A stretch of 64,000 nucleotides of DNA from Adiantum capillus-veneris. Its lineage: Eukaryota > Streptophyta > Polypodiopsida > Polypodiales > Pteridaceae. Positions 39,391 through 51,585 of the stretch are shown in pieces. Where the stretch lies: positions 100,371,412 through 100,435,411 of the forward strand of contig CM043963.1 of NCBI GenBank assembly GCA_014529385.2, read 5' to 3'. Within the stretch, counting starts at the first letter, position 1, and every line of letters begins with the position of its first letter. Position numbers and translations under genes: made by a program. A model generated the notes under the pieces. That model had not been told where the DNA came from. It saw nothing but the letters and a program-made list of their open reading frames with translations, and did no database searches.

Positions 39391-42032
39391 CTATTTTCTT
39401 GTACTATTCATGTGGTTTCTCACCCCGTTAGCTTCGTTGGCCTCCCAGATTTGCTTCCACAAATCATCTAGACCGTTACAGTCCTTACTCATTTCTGCCA
39501 ATGTTTTAGGCTGGAACCCGTCACTTGCCTCATCTGTTGTATTTGGCACTATGATAGGTTCTCCCCTAGACTCATAGGAATTCATGAGTCTTTCCTTCGT
39601 TTCTACTTGTTCCTCTAAAGCTGGTTAGATAGGGATTGGAGCTGGTACTTCATGCCCATTTGCAGGTTTACCAAGCGGGTTTTCTATCAAGGATTGAGCT
39701 ATTTCAATCATCTTTCTACACATTTCCAACCTCTGTTTTTCTATTTCAACAAATGGATAAGTCATCCATCTTTGCTCTTGGGTTTGGTTCATTTTGAGTG
39801 TGGCTTCATAAGCTTTTAGAAGTGCATCTAACTGCTCATTTACCTTGTCTGCTAGTATTGATCCTCCTGATCCTACAATTTTGGGTTCTGCTATTTCCTT
39901 GGGTGCTATGGTTGCCACAGTGTGTGAGCTTAGGCTACTAGCTAGATCCTCTAACCGCTCTAATCTATCCTTTGTGTGTTTTAACTCCTCGGATAGAGCC
40001 GTTTGCTCTCGTTCTTTCCTGGCTTTCATACGCGCCTTTCTAGCTTTCCGAGTGCTTCTCTGATTTTTCATTTCTGAACTTGGGGCATTGGTTTTTGGCT
40101 CTTCAATTATGGGTTCGTTCGTCATTCTTTGAGCTTGGGCTCGTGTCACTGCCTGAATAGGTATGATTGTTTTGTTTTTTGACCCCCCACAGGAAGGCAC
40201 TGCTTCTAGTATGTTCAAGGTAGTTTTTTCTCCTATGCTAGGTTTCTTAGAGCAATCCGGATTCAAATGAGTAACTCCACACTCATTGCAATATGCGTTG
40301 ACTCTAATGATTTCATCATGAGGCCAGTCTCTTAGCCAATGGTCTCCACCACACTTGTAGCAGGTTGTTGAGGTGCTCCTTGAGCTCCTCTTTGTTGGTA
40401 TGCATGTCTCTGTCCGCCCATGCCTCCGTTGGCTATGAAAAACAATGTTCGTTCATCTAAGCTATATCTTCCTTCTCCTGCTGCCTGTGCAGCTGTAGGT
40501 GGTCCTGCACCTCCCATCATGCTCCATGGTTCTAGTGTTGAGCGTTCTTCTGGTGGATAGTAGACAGGATCTTCCGCATATCCACTAGGATCTTCATAAT
40601 ATGCACGCATAGGCACCAAAGCCTTCTCTTCTGATTCGGTTACGGTTGGTGTGTGTATCTTATGCCGACTGGTCGTAAACCTGGTAGGGGTGGTTGTTGC
40701 CCCAACACTGGTTGTGGTCTTTCTACATCTACAGGTCCTGGTAGGTTGCCTGCTTGGTACCTAGGCATCCGTGGAACTTGAGGAGATGCTACTTGAGCTT
40801 GGGGAGCGTAAGGTCTCTCTCACACATATCCCTTGTTATAATAACATTCCTCCATCCCATGGTTTGTCCATTTTTGTTCAATAGCACACCACTTGGGCTG
40901 TTTAGCCTGGGGTTTGGCATACAAGATAATCTTTTTTAGCACTTCCTCTACAAGTTGCTCTTGGTTTACAGCTACATCTCCTTTCGGTGATGTCTTAGAA
41001 GACTTGCTTCCGCTTTGTTGTGAGGATGAATCGTCGTCAAGATGCTTGACTCACCCTCTTTGTAGACCGCACAATTGTCTACAAGGTAAAGAGCCTCCTT
41101 GGTTAACTCGTTCAATGTCGTGCTCCTCTTCATATGTAAGTCCTTCTGGAGATCTGCATTCCTTAGTCCTTGGATAAATATAAGCATAAGTGTGGACTGA
41201 GTTGGCAGTTCTTCCACAGGGTAGAACTTAACATACGTTTTTAGTCTTAGGGCTGCCTTTCGCACAGATTTCCCGTCTTTCTGTTTGAATTTATGGATTT
41301 TTGAGACCGTATTATGAGCTATCCCCTTTTGTTGAGAATTCCTCGATAAACTCGTCAAACACTTCCTCCATAGACTCAAAGTCTCTACGCTCCACAGAGT
41401 CAAACCAAGTAGCAGCATCATCCTCTAAGGTTAGTCCAAACCCTACAAATTGGGTAGGGAAGTCTAACACCTCTTCCACTCTAATTACATGCACAAAGGC
41501 TGCTACGTGATCTCTTGGATCTCTATTTCTTGTTTACCCATTTTTGCTCTTGAGAAGGTCTAATTCTATGATGGTCTACAAATCTCATCATTGGATCTCC
41601 ACGTCCTAATCGATATACCTCCTCTGGTCTTCTATAGTAGGCTGGTTCCTCTCCCAATGGTGCTCCTAAGACATAATTTCTAACAGTTCTTGCAAGAGAT
41701 GGTTCATCTCTTCAAACTCGTTTTATGGGTGGTCTTCCAGGCACTGTTGACCCTTGAGTCTTTGGCTTACTCTCTCCTTGATACCTTGCGTAGAGTGGTG
41801 GTTCTTGTAAATCCCTCAGCCCTCGTGCGGCTTGATAACCATCTCGATTTTGGTCTTTCTCCAATGTTGCTCTGTCGAAGCCATGCCTGTAATGATGGCT
41901 GAGTTGCTGGTTGGTTTTGATTGTTGAATGTCTGCGGTCGAGTAGAATGTGAGGTCGCATCATACTCCTCTGAAAAGGGATTTGTAGACTTGCTAGGGGT
42001 TTAGGTGGCTCTTGGCACTTCATCGGGGGCAT
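39391..42032 (-). pseudogene. Element B gag, capsid to C-terminal region, several frames
   Basis: Read right to left: 42032-41712, 41494-41312 (VEEVLDFPTQFVGFGLTLED, DAATWFDSVERRD), 41421-40972 (RLKTYVKFYPVEELPTQ, MKRSTTLNELTKEALYLVDN), 40619-40332, a CNECGVTHLNPDC-type knuckle near 40280, 40266-39625 (AVTRAQAQRM, MNQTQEQRWMTYPFVEIEKQ) and 39585-39391 (GLDDLWKQIWEANEANG). The same order occurs in element C 58690-60780. Frameshifts separate the pieces, so Gag is not made as a whole. Confidence 0.75.
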
Positions 42033-42062
42033 AAGTTGATGCTCCTGGAACTTTTGCCTTTT

Positions 42063-42626
42063 CTACCTCCTCTGGGAGAATACGTTGGTATTCTCGCCGT
42101 ACCTATCAACAAAAACTATATCCTTCCCCATAGCAGTTTCATAAGAGAATAAGTAGAGAACCTTGTCTTTGCTTAACTCACTTGGGTATGATTCTTTGCA
42201 GCGAAAGTAAGAGACTATTCCCTCGCTCTCATGCTTGTAGATTCCTACGTTCTCATTATAAGTTGAAACCCTAGTTGTTTTCTTATCATACATAAAAATT
42301 GCTCCAGGTTGATCAATGTTTCGTGGCGGTTCTTGAGTTTCTGAAACCATTTTCCCTTTCGCCACGTTATCTCCATATCTGTTGTAATCTTCAAGGTTAC
42401 TAACTATAAGCAGATAGTGGTTCCCCTTTTCGTCTTGAAATCTACCTCCATCATCATAGACTCGAATTATCTCTAGTCTCTGAGCCGACCTTTCTTCAAT
42501 ACAAATACACTTGCGTCCTCGATAGTCAGAATAGACTAGGGCTCCCCTCGAGTTTGTTCCTTCTAAGAACATCACAGTGAACTTGGAATCATTCAAAGGA
42601 TTTAGGAAGGTGCTTCCTCCTGGCAT
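42063..42626 (-). CDS. Element B gag N-terminal module
   Basis: 187 aa. It contains two similar-looking halves: FLEGTNSRGALVYSDYRGRK with IRVYDDGGRFQDEKGNHYLL, and IYKHESEGIVSYFRCKESYP with IVFVDRYGENTNVF. The second half matches element C residues around 60-115 (HESEGLYRYINDNEVNLYR, IVVDKYGREYKVVES). Beta-rich by appearance; function unknown. It is a gag N-terminal domain special to this family. A further start upstream is possible, since the frame is short of the leader by little. Confidence 0.5.
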   Translation of the reverse strand: MPGGSTFLNPLNDSKFTVMFLEGTNSRGALVYSDYRGRKCICIEERSAQRLEIIRVYDDGGRFQDEKGNHYLLIVSNLEDYNRYGDNVAKGKMVSETQEPPRNIDQPGAIFMYDKKTTRVSTYNENVGIYKHESEGIVSYFRCKESYPSELSKDKVLYLFSYETAMGKDIVFVDRYGENTNVFSQRR

Positions 42627-42739
42627 TGGTCCGTTATAGGTGAAACCTCCTGGCTGTTTGACTACCCATCATGAAGAAGGATTTGTCTGATGAGAGTGTA
42701 AGCTACCTTGGTCACGTGCCACCTATTGGTCTCTAAAAA

Positions 42740-44543
42740 TGTATCTTCCTGATCTGAAATTCATTAAACTTATCACTACAACTTATTACGAATCCAACCA
42801 CTCACCTGGCAAAGGATCAATCTCCGCACAACTTCTTGATTTGCTGCTGAATATACCTGTACACAAGCATTTAATTTCGGCAATCGAATCAAAGCATTTA
42901 ACCGCTAGAGGTTATCTTAGTATTGATTGGTATAACTGGAGAGTTAACCTCAACCACTACTATCTTTTATACACTTCTGATGTTCTGGATTAGGTATGCT
43001 AATCTGGAACTGTACTTTCTTCGGATGTTGGTCAATTTACGTGAAAGAGTCTGAACTCGTTCTTTGCTCCGTCAAATGGCCAAACAAGGTCCAAATTCAC
43101 TTCTCAAAGAAGTTCTGGAACCCTTAAGCTAAATGGAACCTCATTATCTAAGCCCAGTCAACTTTTCCTTTCACTAATCCCCAGTAGACATCCAACGCGT
43201 AGGATGTCTCCTGCTCTGTTTTGCCTGGATTCTTGCACTATGGATTCCCCTTGATGTGCTGAGTCCATAGCTGTTTTTACTTTTTGATTTGGACACCTAT
43301 AAGCTAGTCAATGGATCAGAAATCTGTCCCGACAGCCTACTGTTGTTCTTGATCAGTCTAATCAACTCCAATTTGGACCAAAATTGACTAGGAGGCTTGC
43401 CTCAGGCTATACAACACCTTGCTATGCCTACAGTCAGTATCTTGCTTCAATTTCTTGCTTTAGACATCCTACGCGTAGGATGTCTTATTGCTCAGAATGG
43501 ATTCAAATGCAAAGCACAGGCTCCCCTTGAGGTCCTGATCACCTAAGTTTTGAGTGCAAAATCACACAGATGACATCCTACGCGTAGGATGCCGTTTTGG
43601 CGTGTTTGACCCCAGACTTGACTCACAGCTTCCCCTTGATGTCAGCAACCCAGTGGTATGTTTAGATTTTGGTTTGGATTTCAAAAGTCCCCAATTTTAG
43701 CTGTTCTAGCCTTTTTCAGTCAAAAGTACTAAAGTCTACTTAGAACCCAATTTTCTCACCCAAATGAGATGAAACCTCTCTCAATCACTCAATATATCAT
43801 GCAGATCATGCTCATGCAGTCATCCCATGGTTTTGGTCTTAAGATAATGCCTTGGCACAATTTGGGTAGGATGTCTGGCAATTTCAGTGTATCGGGCCTT
43901 ATCCTATCAAGATATGGTCAAATTTCCCTTTCCAAGTGAAAATAGAGTAAAACCTACCTTCTGAACACACTGGTCAACTCAAAATTTCAAAATTCCCACC
44001 AGATTAGATATCCTACGCGTAGGATGTCTCCTGGCTTAAAATTAATTTATTTTTTTTCCTGAGAGAAATGCTCCTGATGCTCTACAGCTCTATCAGAAAC
44101 ACTCACAGTAACTTTTGGACCTCACCTTAGCTTTCAAACACACTTTTGCGTCTTTTACAACCTTGTGATAAATCTAACAAGCAAGTATACATGCATGAAG
44201 TGCTCTAGATCCTGAATCATTATGTCCTACTTACTCTACTCCTACTCCTCATGTGAAATGGTGATAATGGTGCTTTGGTTGCTTATTGGCCTCTTCAGAC
44301 TCTCAAGCTCTCCTTTCACCGCTTCTACCACTCCAACTCCTACTCTTCTAATACCTAAAACTATCTCAGTCTACCTAAATCTACCTAAGTCGAAGGATAT
44401 AGGCCAGACACACGCTCCCTAGACTCCCTCTAAGACCTAGAGAATCCTCAACCCTCTGATCCTATCTAAATGTAAAATGAGACTCTTGGCAAGCCAAAAA
44501 ATCCCTATCCTCAAGGAAAAGTCTCGGTCACCTACCTAAGGTT
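42740..44543 (-). repeat. Element B leader with four 24-bp palindromes
   Basis: Non-coding. Palindromes AGACATCCTACG + reverse complement lie at 43186-43209 (one mismatch), 43462-43485, 43571-43594 (imperfect at the ends) and 44006-44029 (one mismatch). A decayed half-site lies at about 43869. The flanking text matches element C's leader in reverse orientation (for example CAATTTGGGTAGGATGTCTGG here and its complement at 56270), which shows that the leaders are homologous. Confidence 0.9.
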
Positions 44544-44566
44544 TTCGTCCCCGACAGCGGCGCCAA
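44544..44566 (-). other. Element B primer-binding site
   Basis: On the minus strand TTGGCGCCGCTGTCGGGGAC follows the inner edge of the right LTR. This makes 44567-45493 the 5' LTR of a minus-strand element. Confidence 0.85.
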
Positions 44567-45493
44567 TGTTGGACGGATACGCCGCGACGGACGTCACCAT
44601 AGCGAGAAATCACCTAACAAGATTTTTCAGCTAAGGACGAAGCTCAACCCACAGGCGCGTGGAAGCAAGAATAGGGTGTCAACCTACACTCGACCGACTC
44701 CTAACTAATTCCTACAGAGATCTCTACCCAATGTCTAAGTCAGAGCCTTCAGGATTGCATAAGAGGAAACTTCCTACAACGCTTTCTAGAGCCGAACACC
44801 CATCAAACAATCTCAAAACACCACAGAACTTGAAGGAGGCCCTACTAACACCAATAGGTCGCTCTCCATAAGATCTATGAACCAAAACCTCGACCCAAAA
44901 CACCCTGTGCAAAATCACGTAGGATGTCTAGCCGAAATTCGCACGTCTTCGTTTCCAAAATCTAAAATGCCTAATGTGTAGCTCTACTCAATGCAAACGC
45001 ATGGATATGCTGCAATGCAAAATCAGACAACGTATCCTCATCGAATCACCAAATGAATCTCGTAGATGGAGGTCTCAAAACCGGACCGTACACACGCAAT
45101 GTAAGTATCGCCGCGTAGCTCTCGTCGGGGGCAACACGCTGCACTTCTCCGCACTTGAGTCCGACCACCGGTGCACACGTAGCATCAAGATGAAGCTCAC
45201 ACTCTCTCTCGTACACAGTACGCTCACTCACTGACTTCAAACTTTTTAAAATGATAAAAGGTTTTTCATTAAGGTTAAAAAGTGGTATAAGTACCTTACA
45301 ATTCTCAAACCCTAAAGTTCCAATTTAACCATCTACTCAATCTAAATGTCAAAACTAGGATACAATCTGGAAACTTCTGTAAGCTTCAATATTTACAAGG
45401 TGAAATGTTGGGTTTTCTCAATAAATGAATAATTACAAAAAATAATAATCTGTCAAGCCATCATTTTCCATAGGGTGTGTCCAGCTTCTAACC
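44567..45493 (-). mobile_element. Element B 5' LTR (right end of the 30 kb insertion)
   Basis: 927 bases, direct repeat of 15432-16356, starting TGTTGGACGG and ending CTTCTAACC (expected CA end mutated). The flanking GCGAT (45494-45498) equals 15427-15431 and continues the broken palindrome of element A. A CACGTAGGATGTCT half-palindrome lies at about 44918-44931. Confidence 0.9.
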
Positions 45494-46650
45494 GCGATCC
45501 ATGTACCTAGTTGTCAGATTGCACTGAAACTTGGCACCGAGCTTCCCTTTGGTCCACTGATGTCTACTTTATGGTTTTTGTGGGATTTGGACTTTTTTAG
45601 GCCACCAAAAAGTCAATCCTCAGGTCTGTTTCAAGGGTTTTCACCTTGAACTATTTTCTGCCCTTTTTAAGAACTTCTTGAACTCATTTGACAATAGTTG
45701 TTTTGGGAAATGTTCTTCAAATCTTACCAATTGTCCATATGTCATATGTCAGCTCAAGATCCCAATGAGGTACATGAATCGAGATCCATGTTGGACATCA
45801 TTTTGACATGAGATTTGGTCAGCTAATAATATTGGGTATAGTGATACTTTCCCCAAATCTTTTTGGATTTGAACCACTTTTTCTCAGCTAAAAGCAAGAT
45901 TTTGTGTCTGCTTTGCGGTTTTTTGCTATCAATTGTTTTTTGGTGTTTTGATCAGGCTTTTGCACTTTGTTGTTGTGGAGTCTTTTGGAAAAGTTGTCCC
46001 CTCTATTCCCAGGAGTGTACTGGTCAATTATCCTGTCTAAATGTCAACCTGGTACATGGATTGTGATCCATGTCCCCTTTGTTCCCAGTAGTGTACTGGT
46101 CAATTATCATGTCTAAATGTCAACCTGGTACATGGATTGCGATCCATGTTTCACAGCATCTGGTCATGAAATTTTTCTAGCTAGTCCCTTGCCTTTAATT
46201 GAACCCAATTCTCACTCCTTTTTGAATTTGGACAACTACAAGTTCAGTTTCCAAAAATTTACTTAATTTTCAAGGTTTTGTACAAATTAGTCCAATTCCT
46301 TGATTTAGATATTCTTTCGGAAACCTATTTTTGGTCAAACTTGGGATTTTGGTGTCTGAGAGTTAGGTCTAACAAATGAGGACAATTTCTAGTCATTTGG
46401 CCAAAAAGATACATGGATCACATGATCCATGTTGGGCAGGCAATCTGGGGAAAAACTATTCAATTTGTCTCCTGCAAGCTTGTATATCACGTTTTGCCAG
46501 GTGTTGTTGAGTTTAATTCAGATTTGAAGCTTTGACCATCAATTTTGCAAATTTTCAGAGCTATGGTCTTTGGTACCAAAATAAGGTTTCGGACAGTCTG
46601 TATCATGATCCTTTTGGACCCAATTGATTGTGGAAATTGTTACTTAATTT
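45494..46650 (-). repeat. Element A leader, right part, with ACATGGATC palindromes
   Basis: Continuation of the sequence broken at 15431. Palindromes of type ACATGGATCG + reverse complement lie at 45494-45504 (half), 45772-45791, 46054-46073, 46130-46149 and 46411-46432. The central bases vary but the outer CATGGAT/ATCCATG are constant. Positions of about 45998-46150 include a roughly 76-base tandem duplication (GTGTACTGGTCAATTATC...). No PBS or LTR for element A was found further right. Confidence 0.8.
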
Positions 46651-48250
46651 ACTCCTATAAAATAAAATGTATCTACAAACATAAATAAGTTTACCATCGA
46701 AAAAATGACAACAAAGTGTATGGTGAAACAGTCCTTTTCAAGCATAGGGAAAATCAAAGAACGAAACACTTTTTGTACTTCACTCACAGCTCTCTTTGCT
46801 TATAAGGAGTAGAACTGGCCGGTCCTTGACTCCAATCTCTACTAAGCACTAAATCTACGTCTAGCTAATTTACTGTCTAAGTGTAAATAAAATGGGTGCC
46901 AAAATCTCTGGAAAGGATTTTTTGTACAACTACGTCAATCACCACCTAAGGACGTCTGTAGCATAACTATCTGGTACTAGCATAATGTCAATACACAAGG
47001 AAGTGACTCAGGATGGGGCACGGTGACTCAATGAAACTGTCAATTTCAAAAAAGTGAACCTAAAGAACTGTTCATGCATCTACAATAGCAAATCAATCAC
47101 TTCCTTGTCAGAAATCAGCCTATGTCGAGTCTTGCCGCTCTAAGTCATCACGCTTTTTCGGCATCCAAACAAATTTGGAATGCAATGAAACTTAAGGAGA
47201 GGTGTTAAAACACCTACGGGAATAATCCTACCAAGTTTTTCAGTCATCTGTAAAGGTACACAAATCACGATCTATCCCAAAAAATGTATAGAAAACTAAA
47301 ACAAAACTACATGAAAAGGTTCCCTTGAGGCTTAGAAACACTCCTCCAAGGTCAAAAAACTAAAAAATAACCATTTAATACCTCAAATCAATGCATTTAG
47401 CTCACAGATAAACGTCACGAACCACATAAAAATTGAGAATGATTACAGTTAGATTAAAGAGCAAGAGACAAGGAACACAATGTGATGAATGGAATCGAAT
47501 TCTAATTACCAGACAAGGAGAAAGGTTGATTACAACTTGTAGCAAAAGTATAGCTCTCAGTCGACATCTAATAAATCCCAAAGATAATGATAATGTTTCT
47601 TTCAAAACTAAGGGTTTTGACTTAAAAACTTGGGATCCTTTCCCACGACAATTGGCCACTTTACGAGGCTTGTAGGTTTCGAGTGCGTAACAGAGAATAA
47701 CAGGCTAAATTACACTTTAAGAATCATCAATAAAAAATTTAAAAGGCTTGTTTTGGGAAAAAAGGATTGAATACAGCAAATTTTGGCATGTATCGGGAAT
47801 TTTAGGTGATAGTACGCTATATCCACCAAACACACTCCAACTCCATGTGAGAGCAATAGGAAACTCCATAACCTCTGTCTGTAGCAGCATTTCTCTCTCT
47901 AAAACACTCACGATCAACAATTTGAATTCAAAGGAGATTAAGTTGCACTCCCTCTCTTTTTTTCCCTCCACAACATAATAATTTTATCATATCTCTGAGT
48001 ACTCTCTGTTTCTTCCCTCCATATCCAACTTCCTCTACTTGTAGCATTCACCATTACACCTTCTCTCTCTACTTTTGCTTGATTATCTAGCAAAAATTTC
48101 ATTCAATCCCCTTCCACTAAGACATTACTAATAAGACAAAAATATTGATTAAATGTTAATTTAGAGTAGGAGTACCTTAGGAGATGATGGAGGTGTGTGA
48201 TAATGCAAGAATGATCACACTAGGACACAGTGCAAAAGGATTGTTTAGGT
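46651..48250. other. Unassigned non-coding stretch
   Basis: I see no convincing gene here. 47755-47836 is similar, in inverted orientation, to 10517-10600 (reading VSGILGDSTLYPPN on the plus strand). The rest is AT-rich without repeats I recognise. Confidence 0.4.
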
Positions 48251-48299
48251 TGCTACCAAAACCTTATAGTGTCAGCATTGCAAAATAAAGCATCAATAA

Positions 48300-49600
48300 T
48301 GATGTTGCAATCTTCATAGGTGAATTTCAATATGTGGAGGATATCATGCCACTAGAAGACAGTAAATCCTTCCGCTACAACAAGTTTAACAATGAGTATG
48401 TTGACTTATTGAAGCTCCAAGAGTCAATGATCAAATTTTATGGGCTAACATAAGAAGAGTGTGATGGAAAAGTTATACTTGTTATGAATCCTGATGAGTT
48501 CTAGATTGTCATGAGTTAGATACTAACAAGAAGAGAAAAATGTGTTTAAATGTTCAATTAGAGAAGACTATTTGGTGACTGGTAGATTTTTATCTCCCAC
48601 ATAAGACACATGAGTCCCTGAAATGGTATTCCAATCACATGCCAATCGTTGACGTCATTTGGCAACAACGGTAAAGACAAATATTTTATGCTTCAAGTTT
48701 GGGTACATTCCAAGTTGAGTGGCATTTGGCAGGATACTTGAAAACACTTAAATGTATGTTAGGGTGCAAGCAAGGTGCAATGACCCTCTTTTCATGCATT
48801 TATTGCTACCACAGTAAATTCTCCATGGGAACCAAGGGCAAGGGTACAAAGTCTAGCAAGGGAAAGTGTGGTAAGGGAAAGGGTGGCAAAGTTGCAGTCA
48901 ACTCTGCAAAAGGTGTTCCCACTACAAAAACAGTGAGTAAATCACTAAAAAAATGGTTTCAAGGTATCCTCAGTTGTGACCAAAGTGTACCCCCCTAATT
49001 GAGTCATGGGTGATCCAAATTGGGATCCTATTCTACTAATCCCACTGATACATGTGCATGTATGCACCCTTCATGCCCATCTACAAATTCTTGACAAGTT
49101 GCTAACTCTCCATAGTAATTATGCTTGGAATATGGAACCTGCAAAGAGAACACAAGAGTGTATAAGAGAACTCGAGGCTATTCTATCGAGTGTTGGTCTG
49201 CATGGTGGTCCAATTAAGCTATCAAAGGACAAGAAGGCATCTAGAAGTACACAGGATCACCCTAATAACATTTGTAAGGATGGTAGTAAAGCTAAGAATT
49301 TTATTTCAGAATATTCTCACTCCCAAAGTCCCGCTAAGTTTCACTTGTGAAAAAGATATGTGACATTATCACCTGCAGAGGTAACGAAGCAGCCCTTAGA
49401 ATTAAGCGTGCTCATGTGTGGCAGTTTGTTGATGATATTTTTTGTCTACTTGAAAAAGCAAAGCTAACTTCTGATAGATGTCCACCTGAATTTTGTAATC
49501 AATAGTTTCAGAGCGCAAATGGTTGATGACTAGGAGGAAATACACACAACATATTGCATGGTGGGATGAACAGTTGGTCTCTACATTCAAAATGCGTATG
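48300..49600 (+). pseudogene. Decayed transposon-like gene, family not recognised
   Basis: Three pieces on the plus strand: 48699-48998 (WHLAGYLKTLKCMLGCKQGA and CIYCYHSK, a C-x2-C feature, then a Gly/Lys-rich run), 49006-49350 (NWDPILLIPLIHVHVCTLHA, LQILDKLLTLHSNYAW) and a stop-broken tail to 49600 (RIKRAHVWQFVDDIFCLLEK). The tone is that of proteins carried by large eukaryotic DNA transposons, but I cannot name the family. Positions 49601-50170 hold nothing I recognise. Confidence 0.4.
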
Positions 49601-50177
49601 TGTTTGAACTAAAGTTTTATTTTTTCAACACATTCCTTTTACACATGGTGCATTTTTTCTCGACACCTATGGTTCATTAGGCATCTAGAGTAGTCAAGGA
49701 ATGGAGCACTCACACTATCAGTCAAAAGCAGTGTATTTCAAAAATACACGTCATAGAGGTGGAAGGAAAAGGAGCATGCCCTACATGAGATCATGTTCAA
49801 TTGGCTCTATAGAGTCTTAGTGTGGGGAGAGAAACAAAACTAGAGTGCAAAGAAGTTTGAAGAGAAAAATAGAGAAAGTGGTAAGCATCATGCGATCACA
49901 ATCATATCATGCTTTGAGTGTAAAAGATTGATTCCGGTGATGGTTGGAGACTAGGCAACAAAATAGCAGGCGTTGGATAGAAAACTAATTGATTTTTGAC
50001 ACTAGGCATTTTTATTGTAAGCATGCATTATAATACCAAGTGATTTTTTGATGCGCCAATCCGTGGTTCCGTGCGTGAAGTTTTGTCTATTCTGAAGTTT
50101 TTAAAAATTTTATTAGTTTTATTAAGTTTTAATTTGAAAAGAAAACCTTAAGTACTATATAAGTCAAAAGTCACAAC

Positions 50178-51466
50178 TTGAAGCTCATTTCTCATTTGCA
50201 CATTCTTGAAGATCCTCTCAAGCCCAAACAAGCATGCACTCATATCTTGCACCACATGGATGATACACAAGAGCAAGCCACTATGCACATCCATGTCACC
50301 ACCACCACTCAAACCACGGAAAATCTGCAGCCACCACCTCATGCAAAATCCATAGCTTCAAATCCACAATCTCAACCATATGTGGAAAACCCAATACCAC
50401 AACCCACTCTAGGTACCCAACAACCCCCCCAACCTTGAAATCCAGATGATCAAAACACCATGCATCAAATTTTTGGTGATCTCCCACCATTACATCATGC
50501 CACCCATACAGCTCTATCGAATCTCCCACCAAACTCATCTCTAAACAAAGCCACACAAGAAACAAGACCAAGTGAAGAAGAATAACGGGGTCTGTTGTTA
50601 AATGAGTAGGTCTCACATGTTGTAGCAGCACATGGCACTGAAGAAACAATGGCATCTACACTGCAAAATCTTTCCATGCGGCTGAAGCAAAGGATGATCA
50701 AAGTAATACCAGGTGACCCAGTTTCTAAATTACAAGAAGCCAAGAGAAGGAAGAGAAATGAAGAGAGAGAAAAGAAAGAGTCAACTGAGAGTGAAGCACA
50801 AAGAAATTACGAAGCAAAGAGAAGACGTAGGGAGAAAAAAGAGTGGCAGAGAGCTGAGACCAAAAGATTCCACTTGGAAAATCTACAAGCACGTGTAGAG
50901 ACAGAGAGGAAGGCGGTAGAGGACAAAGCTTGAGACGCCCAACAAGAAAAAGCTTGGCGCTCTAAGCCTTCAAAAATTCCTCAAAGAGAAAAACAATGTG
51001 CAAAGAAGAAGAAGGACAAGCTCAAATCATAAGAGCAACGGGCCCAAGAGAAGAGGAGGAAAAAGTACAAAAATGACCCTCCTCAATGGGCCAAGAAGCC
51101 AACTCCTCCACCATCACCAACAACACAGAAGAAACAAAGATGGAGGTCAAGAATGGTTGCTTTGAGGGAGATTCAAAAATATCAGAAGAGCACCAAGCCG
51201 ATTATACCAAAGGCGACCTTCTCGCGGGTAGTGAGAGAGATAATGGATGAGTACATTGATTCTATGCACATACATCATGCAATTATATTGGCCCTATACA
51301 TCGTCAAGAACATTTTGGTGTGGTTGTTCTAGGATGGTGTTTCTTATATGGTGCATGCAAATCACCATACATCCTAAAAAACATTGATTTAGCTATGGCA
51401 ATCAATTTGCAAAATGAAGGGTGCCTAAATAAGAATTATCTTATCCCATGTAACCTCTCTTTATGA
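50178..51466 (+). pseudogene. Histone H3-fold protein with long charged N-terminal extension, decayed
   Basis: One frame runs from about 50178 (likely ATG in HHMDDTQEQ, about 50257) to 51370, interrupted by stops at 50436, 50583, 50607, 50931, 51030 and 51330. The N-terminal 150 aa are His/Thr/Pro/Gln-rich. The next 180 are a Lys/Arg/Glu coil (KRRKRNEEREKK). The C-terminal part reads VALREIQKYQKSTKPIIPKA, FSRVVREIMDEY, then LFxDGVSYMVHANHHT. After a one-base shift near 51370, ILKNIDLAMAINLQNEGC follows. These match histone H3 (VALREIRRYQKSTELLI, FQRLVREI, LFEDTNLCAIHAKRVT, MPKDIQLARRIRGE). The region before 51586 may belong to a transposon. CENH3-like is an alternative reading, but the extension is unusual. 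Confidence 0.65.
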
Positions 51467-51585
51467 GATTTGTAATCTCTCCATATAATATCAATGAGTC
51501 AAATTTCTACCATTTGTAATTGTAACAATTGATTATGTGCATTGTGTTTTTTTAGTATTTGAATTTGGCAAGTTGTTAAAACTAA

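Noticed and set aside
46651-48250. 5' LTR of element A to the right of its leader
   Set aside because: No PBS motif of the TTGGCGCC type on the minus strand and no direct repeat of any left-side sequence was found.
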